Positions 51,629 through 63,868 of a stretch of DNA of 64,000 nucleotides are shown piece after piece. This stretch comes from Membranipora membranacea. Lineage: Eukaryota; Bryozoa; Gymnolaemata; Cheilostomatida; Membraniporidae. Location: positions 10,745,501 to 10,809,500 of the forward strand of contig OU612070.1 in assembly GCA_914767715.1 (NCBI GenBank). Direction: 5' to 3'. Positions within the stretch are counted from its first letter, which is position 1. Each line of letters starts with the position of its first letter. The position numbers and the translations under genes were made by a program. Under the pieces are notes generated by a model. It was not told the origin of the DNA. It did not search any database and worked only from the letters and a program-made list of their open reading frames with translations.

Positions 51629-51634
51629 TTTATT
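51629..51634 (-). terminator. GPCR polyadenylation signal
   Basis: AATAAA on the minus strand, about 330 bases after the GPCR stop codon. Confidence 0.45.
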
Positions 51635-51966
51635 ATGATATCATACGATGTTGCTTGGAGTTAGAAACGACATGAGCCAAAACCTTTGTGGAGGAACAAA
51701 AAATCCAGAAAACTACTACATGTAATTTACAAGCTTGTTCTCAAAATAGACTTATGTACAAGCCATTGCGTTTTGATTGTGAACAAACCACTAAGACCAC
51801 ATTATTAATTTATGAAATATAAAGATTGGTGGGCAGATTAAATTCATCAATCAAATTTAAAGGTGTATCCTGATGGATTCTGATGGCAAATAGTAACACA
51901 AAATGTTGACATGTACCATGCACAGCTGAAAAAAATGACATTGCAACAGTGTACTTAGTCCAGAAC

Positions 51967-53184
51967 TCATCCACAATAAGGCAAGTCATTTTCAGATGGT
52001 GAACTGCTCTCTCTTTTTGACGCGATGCGGTTACCGCGGCTGCTATTTGAAGTCCCAGATGTGTTCTCTAGGTTTATTCTCAAGCCATTCCTATGGTCCA
52101 AAGTTGAATGGTTATGGTGTTTGCTGTCGGTAGTGAATATACTCGTGCCGTTACTGTCATGGAAATGCAAAGATCTTATTAGTTTCCTTCGTACTTTTGG
52201 ATTGAAAACAGTAAACAGTAATGGGGCAAAGAAGTTCCCTAAGTATGCCAGGAATCCAAAAGCAAACTTTAAGTTCATACTGCTGTAACGGCATGCCTCC
52301 ATATCAAAGTATCCGACATAGCAAAGTTCTACGACCTGTAGGAGTACGCCATACGGCATTGTCATTAGGAAGAAGACCAGCGCTACCAGCATGACCGAGG
52401 TGGCGGCTCTTTTCATCTTCTTTTGCTTGGCCGCAGTCATAGAACTAAATCTAGTAAGCCTCTCTTTAGCGATATAAAACATGCGCAGGTAAATTCCTAC
52501 CACTGTAGTCAGGCAGAATATTTGGAGTATGAGTAGGATTACAGGGGAGGCGACGTTGAGCTTGTTCAGGTTTCCCCAGCATGCTATAGCTTCAAAATAT
52601 CTCTGTCGTTCTTTGAGAATTTCTGGATGGTGTGGAAGGGTTTCAACCCTCTGTGGCACACCTAAGAATGGAGCTTGTGGCAACAATGCCACAATCCCGA
52701 TGAAACAACTAGAGAAGATTGTGGCTCCTATAGTCCAACGCTTTGCCTTTCTTTTCGATAGGAAAGGGTATTTGATTGAAAGGTATCTCTCAATAGTCAA
52801 CAAGGGCAGAAGCACTAAAATATAGTCATCAAAGAAAGCGATAAGTAGATTCCCCACAACGCACCACCAGGGAGGCATGGTATACCGCAGCACTCTATTT
52901 AATACAAACACAACCCCAATGACTAGGCCATGAATCATGCAGAAGATGAATAGCTGTAACATCATATAGCTGATGTGTCGCCTCAGATTAGCATCCTTTG
53001 CATACAGGATTAGCATAAATCCATTAAATATAACGCAGACTAAGCCAGCGAAACCGAATAATAAGTTGACGACAAGGTCACGAGTCTCCTGTGCTTCGTC
53101 CGAGTGAAACGATCTGGTGGTCAAATCGAAAGACAAGTTGTCTGGTGCTGTCCACAGCAGCGGGTCCATCGATGTCATCGGCAT
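51967..53184 (-). CDS. Rhodopsin-class G-protein-coupled receptor
   Basis: An uninterrupted frame of 405 residues carries seven hydrophobic segments: about 36-62, 72-96, 107-129, 150-172, 211-238, 262-286 and 306-328. Class A hallmarks are Asn54 in TM1, Cys108 at the top of TM3 with Cys202 in loop 2 for the conserved disulfide, and ERY (132-134) in place of DRY. Pro277 lies in TM6. Three usual residues are missing: no Asp in TM2, no CWxP in TM6 (FLMTMPYG instead), and the TM7 NPxxY position reads APLLF. No opsin lysine is evident in TM7. Asn16 (NLS) is a possible glycosylation site and the C-tail is Ser/Asn-rich. The chosen ATG follows an acceptor-like site (53195), so a non-coding upstream exon is likely. 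The ligand is unknown. Confidence 0.9.
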   Translation of the reverse strand: MPMTSMDPLLWTAPDNLSFDLTTRSFHSDEAQETRDLVVNLLFGFAGLVCVIFNGFMLILYAKDANLRRHISYMMLQLFIFCMIHGLVIGVVFVLNRVLRYTMPPWWCVVGNLLIAFFDDYILVLLPLLTIERYLSIKYPFLSKRKAKRWTIGATIFSSCFIGIVALLPQAPFLGVPQRVETLPHHPEILKERQRYFEAIACWGNLNKLNVASPVILLILQIFCLTTVVGIYLRMFYIAKERLTRFSSMTAAKQKKMKRAATSVMLVALVFFLMTMPYGVLLQVVELCYVGYFDMEACRYSSMNLKFAFGFLAYLGNFFAPLLFTVFNPKVRRKLIRSLHFHDSNGTSIFTTDSKHHNHSTLDHRNGLRINLENTSGTSNSSRGNRIASKRESSSPSENDLPYCG

Positions 53185-53449
53185 TGTAGAGTTCCTGCCA
53201 AATACAAAGTTTAAGAAAATAACCAATTATTTGGTCTTTATATAATGATAATGCTCTATCAAAAAAGACTCATCCTTTTTTGAAAAAAATAATTTAAAAG
53301 CTCCTTTATAGATGGCTTCTCTATTTATATCAAATACAGTGAAGTCAACATTTAGCATTGTAGCCTGAATGGTGGCTCTATTTTCAAGGTTTCCCACCTG
53401 GCATATAAGGTTCCCTGTTGGTTTGTAAAGTTTCCCACCTGACTCTAGC

Positions 53450-53495
53450 CTTGTCCACTTTTTTGTTTAGAACAAAAAATGGCTGTGTGGACAAG
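53450..53495. repeat. Composite hairpin
   Basis: CTTGTCCAC (53450-53458) pairs with GTGGACAAG (53487-53495). The adjoining TTTTTTGTT (53459-53467) pairs with AACAAAAAA (53471-53479), leaving a 3-nt loop and a 7-nt bulge on one side. It lies about 270 bases upstream of the GPCR start codon. Confidence 0.6.
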
Positions 53496-56400
53496 ACTCA
53501 CCTGACCGTATACTCAGGTGGATCAGTTAGCCATTGATATGTCATATAGTTTGATCATAGCGCAAACCATATGACAATGAGACCCTTTGGGGGATGGTAT
53601 GTATCTCACATCTCGCAATCTCATAATGAGGAATGTTTTGTTTGCGTATTGAAATGTCAGCTCAACCCTAAAAGTTCTAATTGAAGACAGAATACAACTC
53701 GGTTCTTAGTACAAAGATGCAGCATTACATATCTCATGTACGTCTCATACCATCATGATAGGAATTCTCCAAACTTGTGGAACTTTGGCAACATGCAAAA
53801 ACATACTTTAGAAATCTGTGCTACTATAAAAAAACAACTATCAATTTTGGCATCATTTGATTATGTAGACAGAAATATGATATATAACAATATAATGCAC
53901 TTGACAAATATTGATGTATGTTTTGTATTCCCCAAAAATGATCAAAACATAAATACTGACTAAAGCAGTGGTGTGCGCACTACAGTTTGTTGTTTCTTGA
54001 TATCTCTCTCACCTGAAATTTGTCTCTGTTTTTTCCTTTTCATAGCACTAATCCTTCATGACCATGCACACATAAACCTGCTTACTCAGACAGAAAACCT
54101 TTTTACAAATTTTTTCACATTTTAATCCACGACACCACAGTGACCGAAGTCTGAACATATAATGGCCACTTTCTGAGAAGCTGTAGAGTATGAATGGCAG
54201 ATACAAACGTCGGTTTTTTGATTTATGATCTATTAATTCAAAAAAACCTCACTTTGACTGCAGTTCAAGCCTGTCATACTACTCAAGCATCGGATGAGAG
54301 AGAGATGAGATCAGCATTGCGTGAAGATTGTGATACAAGACACATAATTAAATGTGAATAACAGCCAGAGGATTATAAATGGACAAAAATTTAGGATGAT
54401 GTTGTTTAATAATGGTCACCGGATTACTAACACCACTTGTTATTAAACCAAAAACTTCACAGTTGAATAATCAAATTCAAATTTTATATTTAATATTCAA
54501 GACTGGAGGGCCGGTAAAACAAAGCCGTCTGAGAGTATGGTGCCCCATGCACCTTAGTTATGGCCTATTTTCAAGTTCCAATGTTAGTGCAGGATGTGCA
54601 TTGTCCCGGACAGGTATGGTGACTGATCTCACGAACAGACCGCTAACACAAAAATGAAAGCAAATGCATGAATGCCGGTAATTGTATTTACTTTTGGAAC
54701 TAAAATCAGAATATGCAGCAGAGAGGCTGTTTTATAGATGATCTAGCTAGAGGAAGTCTTATCCCTTAATTTCTTTGTGAACCATTTGAATCTCGGCTGT
54801 TGTTGTTTCTATGACACAGCCAAGAGCTGAAGCAGCCACCACTTCTATTTTTATGCTCACAATGTATACACTGCGTGACTCTCGGTAAACAAAAACTGCA
54901 AGCTCTTTTTTCCAAGTAGAGAAAATAATTAGTTTTGCGGAATGTAAAAAATGAAAAGTTATTGAGCTGCAGAAGACAGAGTGAGAAGTGAATCGCAAAA
55001 TTTCTTGAAAAGACTTGACTTAAATAGTAAATTATTGTGATTAAGTCTTTAAATTCATGATTGTTTTAAACCGTATAATACCCCGGCCCTGGCAATTTGT
55101 GATCAATCGTAAATAAGGCATGAATTGAAGAATACAGGTTAATACAAGGTAATTACTTAGCTACACCTGGTATATCAAAAGGGGGAGGGACAATCACAAC
55201 ATTGCTGGATGATTTTAATTTTTATCCTCGAAAGAACCTGTCTGCTAGGGTTGTCAAAATATAGATGTGGGATTGGGATGTAACTGCTAAAAAAATAATG
55301 AGGCTTACACACCCTTTCTATAATAATAATTATCACGCTGTTGTATAATTTAACCGATTCTCAATCGGAAGTTTGCATCAGGGATTCAGATTAAAAAGTT
55401 AATGGTCACGTTTAATATCAATTACGTGATTTGCATCAATTCAATTAACCAAACTAGAGCAAAAAATCTGTCAATTGAACTCAGATACCATCCTGTTTTT
55501 GGGTTGTGCCTCGGATTTTTTAATGCAGAGTAATCGGAACAGTACATGGTGGTGCAAGGAGTAATTACCCATTGACAGTACATTGCGGTGTTCATCTAAA
55601 GACAGTGCAGATTTTTATCTTTTTAATGTTGAAGATTATGAATTTTAATTATGAACTAATAGAAATACGGCTTAATCTGTTAAATTGTTATGTCACAAGA
55701 GCAGGCGTAGAAGCCTAGCCATTATCTAATCAGGGAGGACTTATCCTTAATTTAAAACCACTTGATGAAAGTGATGGTGTTTTAAAAAAAAAATCAGAAT
55801 TTAGGAATTATCTCCACATAAATAACAACCATGTGATTAAACATCATAACTCAGCACAGAACAATCGAGATATCCGAAAGTCGAGATGTAACAGAATTAG
55901 GCCGTGCTGAATCCAAAATATAGCAGTCATTATGCAATAGGCCTAATGCTCAAGTGTGGTCTTGCAGCCTTTAAACTATAGTGATGCAGTCTTCCATTCA
56001 CCCTTTGATGCCAGTTCATCATATATGACAGTTATGTCATATTTGCAGATATGGCCTCCTTCACTGACAAGGGTGTGCTCATAGAGTAAGGATATACCCT
56101 TACTCTGCCGTATATCTTGTCACCTTACTAATTGCACAAGAGCCATTAAATATGGTGACTTCTTGACATTTTAAGTTAAATTTCCATAATTATGCAAAAA
56201 TTCTCTACCCACCGTTTGATTGATTTTGAAATCCATGGATAATAAAAACAAATGTATCTGTTTGATGGTTGGCTTAAGACGTAAGCACCTATGTGATTTA
56301 TCGGATCTGATTCTCACTTTTTGACAGAATTAATCCAAGACGAGAATATTATAACAACAAAATCAAATCAAAACAATCAAACCCCTTCGAGGAAAATTCA

Positions 56401-56649
56401 TTTAGGAGGCTTTTGGTAGCCGCATTACAAGGATAGGTTTTAGGTTAAAAATATGTATTTCCTTTTTTATACCACTTTTTTATAATTCCTATAACTTTTT
56501 AATAATTAATACTTTCTAATTTTTGAGTTTATTTGCTACCCCATGTATCTGCTTCTTCTGTTATATTGTTTTGTTTTTCTCTGTTTATTGTCTTAGTGAT
56601 TAAAATTAAGTAGGTAGGACTGAAAATAAAAAACACTGAAAACAAAAGT

Positions 56650-56870
56650 GCCAGATAGGCCGAGACTAGAGTTGAGGCAATCCTGTTCCGGAAGTCCACC
56701 CTCACGGAGCGGGATTCAATACTTCATCCCAGAGGTTAGCCGCCAGGGCTACCTTGAAAGCCCGAAGAGGAAGATCAAGCATGCCTGCTTGATCTTCCTC
56801 CCAGAGCGTTGATTGCTCCTTCGGAAATAAGAGATGGATCGGTAGAGGCCGAAAATGAATTAGGTATAGG
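56650..56870. repeat. GC-richer island with a perfect 15-bp hairpin
   Basis: A stretch of about 220 bases is clearly GC-richer than the surrounding spacer. It contains the perfect stem GAGGAAGATCAAGCA (56767-56781) and TGCTTGATCTTCCTC (56786-56800) with a 4-nt loop. No open frame or splice signal is convincing. It could be a repeat or a non-coding RNA gene; I cannot assign it. Confidence 0.45.
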
Positions 56871-58048
56871 TTACTCAATACCTAACACGTAGAAGGGAGC
56901 CATCATTTCAGTAATTTTACATTATTTTTATTCCCAAATAAAATGTCAAAATCGGACAACGCTGGTATCATAACCTAAACATATACCACCCAATTAGGCG
57001 ATATGGTAATTAAGCAATTAGAAATTGTTGCCATTTCGAGCAAATTTCAAGTGAGCTAAAAACAATTTTCATATCAAAGCACCATTAAAGGGGGCTGATA
57101 TTGATTTTTCATGGAATCTATCAAACCTTATACACGCAAAGGAACTTTAAAATCCCAGGCACTTGATTTAACTTGAACTGTATATAATATTTTAACATCC
57201 TTATAAAGGTAAAACTAAGGGGTTAAATTTTTTGTCAACCAAACCTCAATGTAACAAGTTGGTTAGCTAAGCTGAAGCTGATAAGATATCTTTGGGATCT
57301 GAGACATTTGGTATAATTAATTATGAGATCTTCTGCTTTCTCGCGTGGGCAGTTTCCTGAAGAGCTCAAAGCAATTTCCCCTGAAAGTTCTCACAACTAT
57401 GGGAAAGGACTGTATGGCTATGTCAGTAGGTGTATGGCTGCATACGCCTCTGAATTACTTAGGGTATCCAAAATGACTATATATATAACAATACTATAAT
57501 ATATGATCATGTTCCCTTTCGTTATTTTAGTTACAAGAATAAATAGCACATTTGAAAAATGTAAATTTGATAATAATATGTCATGATATCTTCCACATTC
57601 TTACAACTACATTGAGCAAAGACACTGAAAAGACAATACCCATCAACCACAGTTAATCATTGATGAAAATAATACTGAGGTAATAATGTGCTTTTGATCA
57701 CACACAAAAAATTCAGTCGTTTTCATGCAGGTGCTTTTTAAGGAGTGGCTCATCTACACTTTTGATCAACATTGTCGCACGAAGTCAAGGAAAAAAATAC
57801 CATGTTCATGTTTTCTCTTTGCACTCATTAAGAAATACTAATAGACCTAGACCTGGCTGGTAAATGTGGCACATCAGTATTCAAATATGGAGACACATGA
57901 ACCACAACACTGTAGGAGAATTCCCAACGACATTGAGTCGAGATTGAGGAGGAAGTCTTTGGCGACAAACATAGGTTGTTCTCAAACAGATCTGGCAATT
58001 CGTGATTGTTGTGCGGTGATAAGAAAATTAAGATGACGGATGCTTGCT

Positions 58049-61000
58049 TCACACTTCGCCTTGTGAGTAAGTTGTGTTGAGTTTATCGAATATCGGGATT
58101 GGCGGTACTACAGTCTTTAATGCCTAAAACAGAAGAACAAGATCCCTTGATACTTGCGATATTGTGATTCATCATCAGTTGGAGCAACGTACACTTAAAA
58201 ATACCAGAGGATAGGTCGGGCAGAAAAAAGCCTCGAGCAATCCCTCCTCTCCATTAGGACGTGTAGCCATCACTCTAGCACATGACAGATAGAAGCAAGT
58301 ACTTGCTTGCCATCTCACCATCTTTGAGATTAAGAATTAATTAGAGAACTAGGTAATTGGATAATCTTCATTTTGATTGATAATAGGAATTAGGATGTTA
58401 TTCTGTTTGTCTTATTTTAACAATTTATCATCACAAAAACAGAGAGTTCTCGTTAATCATAGTATTCTGTGGGTCTTTGATGTGTCCGAAGCGTGATGAA
58501 TCAGGAAAATATTGCCCATTGTACGGAGAAGTTTTTGATGAGGAAGCCTTTAATTACGTAATTAACGCGGTTATAATAAGCGGTTATTAGGAGTCGTTCC
58601 TCTTTGGCACACTTTTCAATCATATCTTTTTAGCCGTATATAATTTCCCCATTTGTCTCAATCAGCTCTCAAATCCGTGTGAAAGCGGCGAATATCAAAT
58701 TAGGTGATTTGTTAGTACTAATTTAACACACCAATGCAGGCACACCCAGCCGTGGCAAATTTACTCCACAGTATTTTTTTGTACACAGAAATATACAACC
58801 AGGTATATCATAACGGTGAAATACCGGAGACTCATTTGGGATATTAAAATATTCATTGCCTTGGATGACAAAATACATATAAAAATTGAATGACAGCTAG
58901 GACATCGGTATATCATGCGCTTCCAAGTCCTATTTCATGACAAATGATGGAATTCAAATAATTTTGAAACTTGAATAATTTAAAAATATTATAACTCATT
59001 TCTCTAAACAAAATAACACGATCATAACCTGAATGTGGACACTGACACAGCACTTTTAAAAATAAAAGGCTTTGATAAGCATATCAATTGATCAATTGTG
59101 GATAGTTTTAGGCACCTCAGGGCAGCTTCAGGCAAACAGTGGTTTTATTTCAGGTGGGGCTTAGAGGGAACTTTATTGCGACCCAGTTGCGGTCTTCACG
59201 CAACAAGATAAAAAATATTTGATGATTGGTACACCTTACTTTTTCTCCTGATTTTATTACTTAGAACCGTCACAAAATAAGGATTCATAGAGAGGACTGT
59301 TCTCTTGGGTAATGAAATTAGTTTACATCAAAGTTATAAATAACCATTACTGGACTCTTGAGTAGACGTGGCACCTAATTGGGCATACCCCACTATTCTC
59401 TAAACTAAACGATTTAAACATTTCCAACTTACAAGATGATCCCTATAAACATTGTTTCAACACTAACTGACTTAAATTTGATTGAATTGAAGAAGTATTG
59501 TTATTGCTTGTCCTTCCAAAGATATGTCAAGTCAATTGGGTTTGAGGCAGTTGATGCTGGAAGTTGAATAATTATGCAAAATCAAAATTACTCTTCTAAT
59601 TGGACCTTCAAATCTATTTGTGTATGGGGCATCAAACATGATTAGAATGTTCGAGGCCTTCAGAGTGCAGCATTTGAAAAATGCAGATTTTCTCTAACAA
59701 CTTTTGCCTACACATTATCGGGGCCTACCCTAGAGGAGTTAAGTATTCGCAGGAGGAAAAATCAGCCATTTAAAGTTTGTGAAATTCACGGCTAACTGAC
59801 ATTTACTCAATCTCTTCACTTTCTAGTATCTCCCACCGTATCTAGTGAAAATTGTCACCTCAAACTACCTAAACTATAGATAATATTGACTACTCTACAC
59901 ATATATGTATAATACATTACCTGCGGCACTACGAATTGTTCAGGATGTTCCTCTCTGAAGTAAGCTGTACCATAAGGTAGATGACCGTACTGTGTCTGTG
60001 TGTGATGTAGGGGCTCGTAATCCCTGTGCCTCTGTGTGAATGGCTTAAACCTGTCATTGTAAAAAATAAATAAATATTAACTAAAAACTCTACAAATCAA
60101 TGGTCTATCTGACCTTTGCAGGTGGCTGTTCGTGAGGGCGTCCTCATGAAATAAACATAGGAAATTTGTGAAGTGATAAAGGTATGTTTTTGCCAGCTAC
60201 TAAAAATAATTAAATACCATAAATTACGTCTATTTATTAACTATGGTCTTTGCTAAAATAATGTCAGAGTTGTCATTGTACGTAATAAGAACAGACAACT
60301 GCTAAGATAGATAAATCAGAACTCTAAAAGCATATGAATTTAACCTACCTGTTACTACTGGAGTAGGATAAAAATTAACAAGGACAAAAGTCAAATAGAT
60401 TTTTTTACATTGGCCTTGTTTTGTTATGTGAAAGTCACTAAGGTCTATGAAAACCGCATTTTCATATATATATATATTTCATTTATATATATTTCATTTA
60501 TATATATGTATATATAAAAGTATAAATATTTATATATATATTATATTTAACAAAAACCTTTTGGTATAAAGAACACCATGAAATTGCTTTAAATCACAAT
60601 CTAATGACAATTTCATTTAATGACAATTGGATGACTTACGGAGCATCAATAAGCCTCTCCACCCATTCCTTTCTTTTCATTTCTTCTCTGGCTTCCTCGA
60701 CGGCTGTGTAAGAAGTCTCTACTCTCAATGTTGGCTTGAAGGACCTGTATCTCTGCTTCCTTACCTCATCCGGCTCTCTGAAAGGACCCTGCGTGAACAG
60801 TGATAAGGTTATAGTGAGGATTTTGCTGTTTTGGCTTCAACACAAAATATTTGTGCTAGTGCTCCAATACTTCAACACAACCTGATCAGTATCAGTGTCT
60901 TTTCAGTTTTCATCATTGTAATATTGTTGTATCTGAAAACCATTTACAATATCAGCAAGACATTGACCTCATTTCAATAAAAGTTGTTTGAAATCTCTCA

Positions 61001-63692
61001 TAATTTGATTTAATTGAAGTGCTTAAACCTAGTCCAGGGATATAGCAGTGGCATGCAATTATCAAACAACACTCAGCTTTTAACACCAATATAACCCAGT
61101 GACTAGTCACTGAGCCCAAGCTTATGTTGTCACAACAATAGTAGGAGGACTACTCAGTTCTAGACATCTATAATATATTAAGAGATTTAGAGACTGTACC
61201 TGAGGTCGTGTGTGTATTGGTGGTAGAGACTTAGGCCTGCTTGGTGGAAGGTCGTATCTTGTGGCTGTCGGGTTGTATTTTGGTCGAGCATCTTTAGGTT
61301 TCGAGTTATCTTGTGGTCTAGCGTTCCTCAGATCGATCTCCACCTCAGTTGGATATGGAAGGAATGGAGAGTTGTATATTCCTGGTACTGCCACTGTGCT
61401 AACCTGCAGCAAAAAAAGATGGCTGAAGTTTGATTCAGATTCCTTTATTTTCGTTCCGCACGACAGGAAATTATGAGGCTAAACCAGACTTCTTAGTTGA
61501 ATATTTTGAATTGCCATATTATACAACCTATCACCACCACGTTAAATCAGACTACACAAATCTGCAGAGGGATTTTTAGGACTGATTGACTTACTGAATT
61601 AACTTAAATCATTGGAAAAGGTAAGGTCAAGTTTAATTGAATTTACCTGCATTCGTGTTGCTTCCATTCTACTAGTATGCTGCCTCTCCAGACTTTGGTT
61701 GCAGGTAAATTAGATTAAACTTGATCTGTCAAGAGGTAATTACTGATACTCAATATGATGCGATGCTGAAAGCTGTACTAACCAGATGATGATTCTTTCT
61801 GAGCCACTGCTCTTTAGCATCTCTGTGTGCTCGAGCCTCCTCCTGAAATCTCTCTGTCTGTTGTTGTTCTCTGTATGATGCCAGGTTCTCTCTGAAGTGA
61901 ACGACAACGCAGAGAGTGTAGGATTAAATATTATGAGTAGACAGTCCCTATGCTCTTTTACTAGCAGCCTTTTGGCTAACTTTAATAGCAACTTTCCTTT
62001 TCTTGATAGAGATTTAAAAGCTAGAAGTTTTTCTAGAAACTTAACAGCTTGATAGGCAATCATCAATCCATTAAAAATTAGTAACCGTTGGGAGGAAGGA
62101 GAATACGAGAGAACACATTTTTTTGCTTTACCTGATTGCCTCATTTTTAATGAGAAGGCCAGCCAAGTAGCGCTTGAAGCTGTAGTAGTTGAATACATAT
62201 TTCCTTACATAGAATCCTCGCCATACTTTCTGTATTGTTGTCGCCAGATGATTGTAGTGATTTAATTTCATAACAAACACTTCATTCTAAAATATATGCA
62301 AAGGTAACTATGTTCACATTCAAGTACATATTCTCAGCAGAATGATTATCACAAATTTGAACTTTAATTCAGATTAGAAAAGCATGTCCTGTACTCATTG
62401 TCACTAAACTACAGGTGCCCTTAAGGCTAGCAAATTTACACTCTTTAAATTTCTCGCTAAGGTGTGCAATAGCACACCTTAGTCCTGGTGGCAACGATTG
62501 ATTTCTGCAGAATTAGTATTCAGAAAATTTCTATATTCTCAAGTTTTTAAAGACTTTTCCTTCTGCATTTTTATTTGTTTTACTCTTATGAGAGCAGTAG
62601 CTTTTAGGAAAATGTATCTACGCAAAATATTTGTTATGCGTCAACTTGCCTTGAGGAAAACTCTGAATTCTTTCCTTCCTTGGAATCCTCGGTATCTCTT
62701 CTGGATTATATTTGAGCAGTTGACTATGTACCTGAGATAGGCCCGAGCTCTGAGCGCTCTAAACCATGACTGGATTCTCACAGCAGCTTCATACTCTTGG
62801 ACTCTGTTGGCTTCTGCAGCACTGCAAAGTAAAGCTTAGGCATACATGACATATTGTCCAATGGTAATCCATGCCAATAATCTATGAGTAAGATAGCATT
62901 AATTAAAATCACAATATTTTCTTTGATAATGAAAATGTACCACACAAATCTTTTGCACCTGTAAACTGAATTTGCCCGAAATTTGGACGTATGACTAAAT
63001 ATTAATGATATGCTATGGTATGAATATGCTAGTTGGCTACTTTTATCTTCCAAGCTATTTGTACTAGTTTTGTTGAAAACATTACGCGCTTTAAGAATCG
63101 ATGTACTCGCTCGAATGTTCCTACAAATGTCTTGACTGCAGCGGAATTTAAGTAATTTTAGTCATTGCATGACATACAGAGATTCATTACCGCTATCAAT
63201 TTGGTAATGGCAAACACTTTGATCATGACACTTAGAAAGGATGTGGTTGTGGGTATCTAACCCTAACCACTTGAAAGTCCTTGTAATAAGAAGAATCAGT
63301 AGTTCATGACTGCACTGGAAGACCCAAAAATAGAGCTGAAATCCTTTGGTTTTAACTGGTAAGGGGTCTAATGGCCACATCATTAGACAATAACTTTCTT
63401 AAGTTGATTGCCACTTAGGAGGGAGGGGAGGGGAGGTGTAGCAAGTAAGTATTCCTTGGATGTCTACTAACTAAGTACAAAAAACTAATTGACTTGGAAA
63501 AAATTTAGTTGGGTTCATGACTTAATGAGTGATAATGGTCGGATTTATACAGTGAGGTGACTATATGGGCAGATAGGGAGCTTTTACAAGTGAAGAATAC
63601 AGATGTCAAAATAATAGCACTCACTTTTTCCTGCTATAAACATCCTCAACTATTGGTGTTACTTCTCTCATGAGTTTCACCATGGTCGCCAT
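58049..63692 (-). CDS. SPATA17: SPATA17, IQ-motif protein of cilia and sperm
   Basis: SPATA17 is an IQ-motif protein expressed in testis and ciliated cells and thought to bind calmodulin. Eight exons (63692-63625, 62821-62650, 62286-62132, 61891-61783, 61403-61200, 60788-60640, 60050-59921, 58123-58049) give 353 residues; the human protein has 361. Three IQ motifs are visible: AAVRIQSWFRALRARAYL, SNIIQKRYRGFQGRKEF and ATTIQKVWRGFYVRKYVFNY. Family-specific blocks are VPGIYNSPF in exon 5 and GPFREPDEV...QRYRSFKPTLRVE in exon 6. The short last exon reads LKTVVPPIPIFDKL and ends shortly after. The intron after exon 2 has a GC donor (AAG/GCAAGT); no GT alternative keeps the frame. The first ATG lies in AAGATGGCGACCATGG, and a second in-frame ATG follows three codons later. 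Confidence 0.96.
59725..59905 (+). mobile_element. MITE-like dispersed repeat, copy C
   Basis: It begins CCTACCCTAGAGGAG, like copy B, and shares the AGGAGGAAAA...GCCATTT...TGAAATTCACGGCTA block with copy A. It also shares the CTAAACTATAGATAATATT-type 3' block. The right terminus is degraded. It lies in the last intron of SPATA17. Confidence 0.6.
60462..60545. repeat. (AT)n-type simple repeat
   Basis: ATATATATAT runs broken by TTTCATTT units, in the intron between SPATA17 exons 6 and 7. Confidence 0.85.
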
Positions 63693-63806
63693 CTTGAACA
63701 CTTTTGTTGCTATGGTTGCAAAGCGTATCCCAAATATTTATTTTGTAAAGTTGTTTCTGCTTTTAGTTCCTTCAGTTGATAGTCATTTAGGCATACTCTT
63801 TGGATA
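63682..63806. promoter_or_regulatory. SPATA17 start region with YY1-like motif; possible bidirectional promoter
   Basis: The minus strand carries AAGATGGCGAC across the SPATA17 initiation codon, which matches the YY1 binding consensus (AAGATGGCGGC) except near its end. YY1 sites at the first ATG are a known layout in animal promoters. The next possible plus-strand start codon is at 63807, only about 115 bases away. Motif match is seen; binding is inferred. Confidence 0.45.
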
Positions 63807-63868
63807 ATGGATTTGAATGAAAAACCTTTCAGTGCAATTTACGTCATGAGCTACTCTCGAAATTATGA
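63807..63868 (+). CDS. Possible first exon of a gene divergent from SPATA17 (partial)
   Basis: An ATG at 63807 opens a frame reading MDLNEKPFSAIYVMSYSRNY. It meets a good donor (GA/GTATGT) at 63868, and without splicing the frame closes soon after. The next exon would lie beyond the window. The protein is not recognised. The call rests only on the position opposite SPATA17 and the donor. Confidence 0.3.

Larger units (their letters stand above)
53185..58048. other. Spacer upstream of the GPCR and downstream of SPATA17
   Basis: No supported gene in about 4.9 kb. It contains a composite hairpin at 53450-53495 and a GC-richer island with a 15-bp hairpin at about 56650-56870. It should include the GPCR promoter and untranslated first exon, which I could not place. 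Confidence 0.5.

Noticed and set aside
52529-52825. Plus-strand frame of 98 codons opposite the GPCR
   Set aside because: It is the antisense shadow of the receptor, with no motif of its own.
54412-54657. Plus-strand open frame of 81 codons in the spacer
   Set aside because: No signal peptide, domain or splice partner; treated as chance.
57828-58052. Minus-strand open frame around the last SPATA17 exon
   Set aside because: The real coding here is the 25-codon exon 58123-58049 in another frame, which matches the SPATA17 C-terminus.
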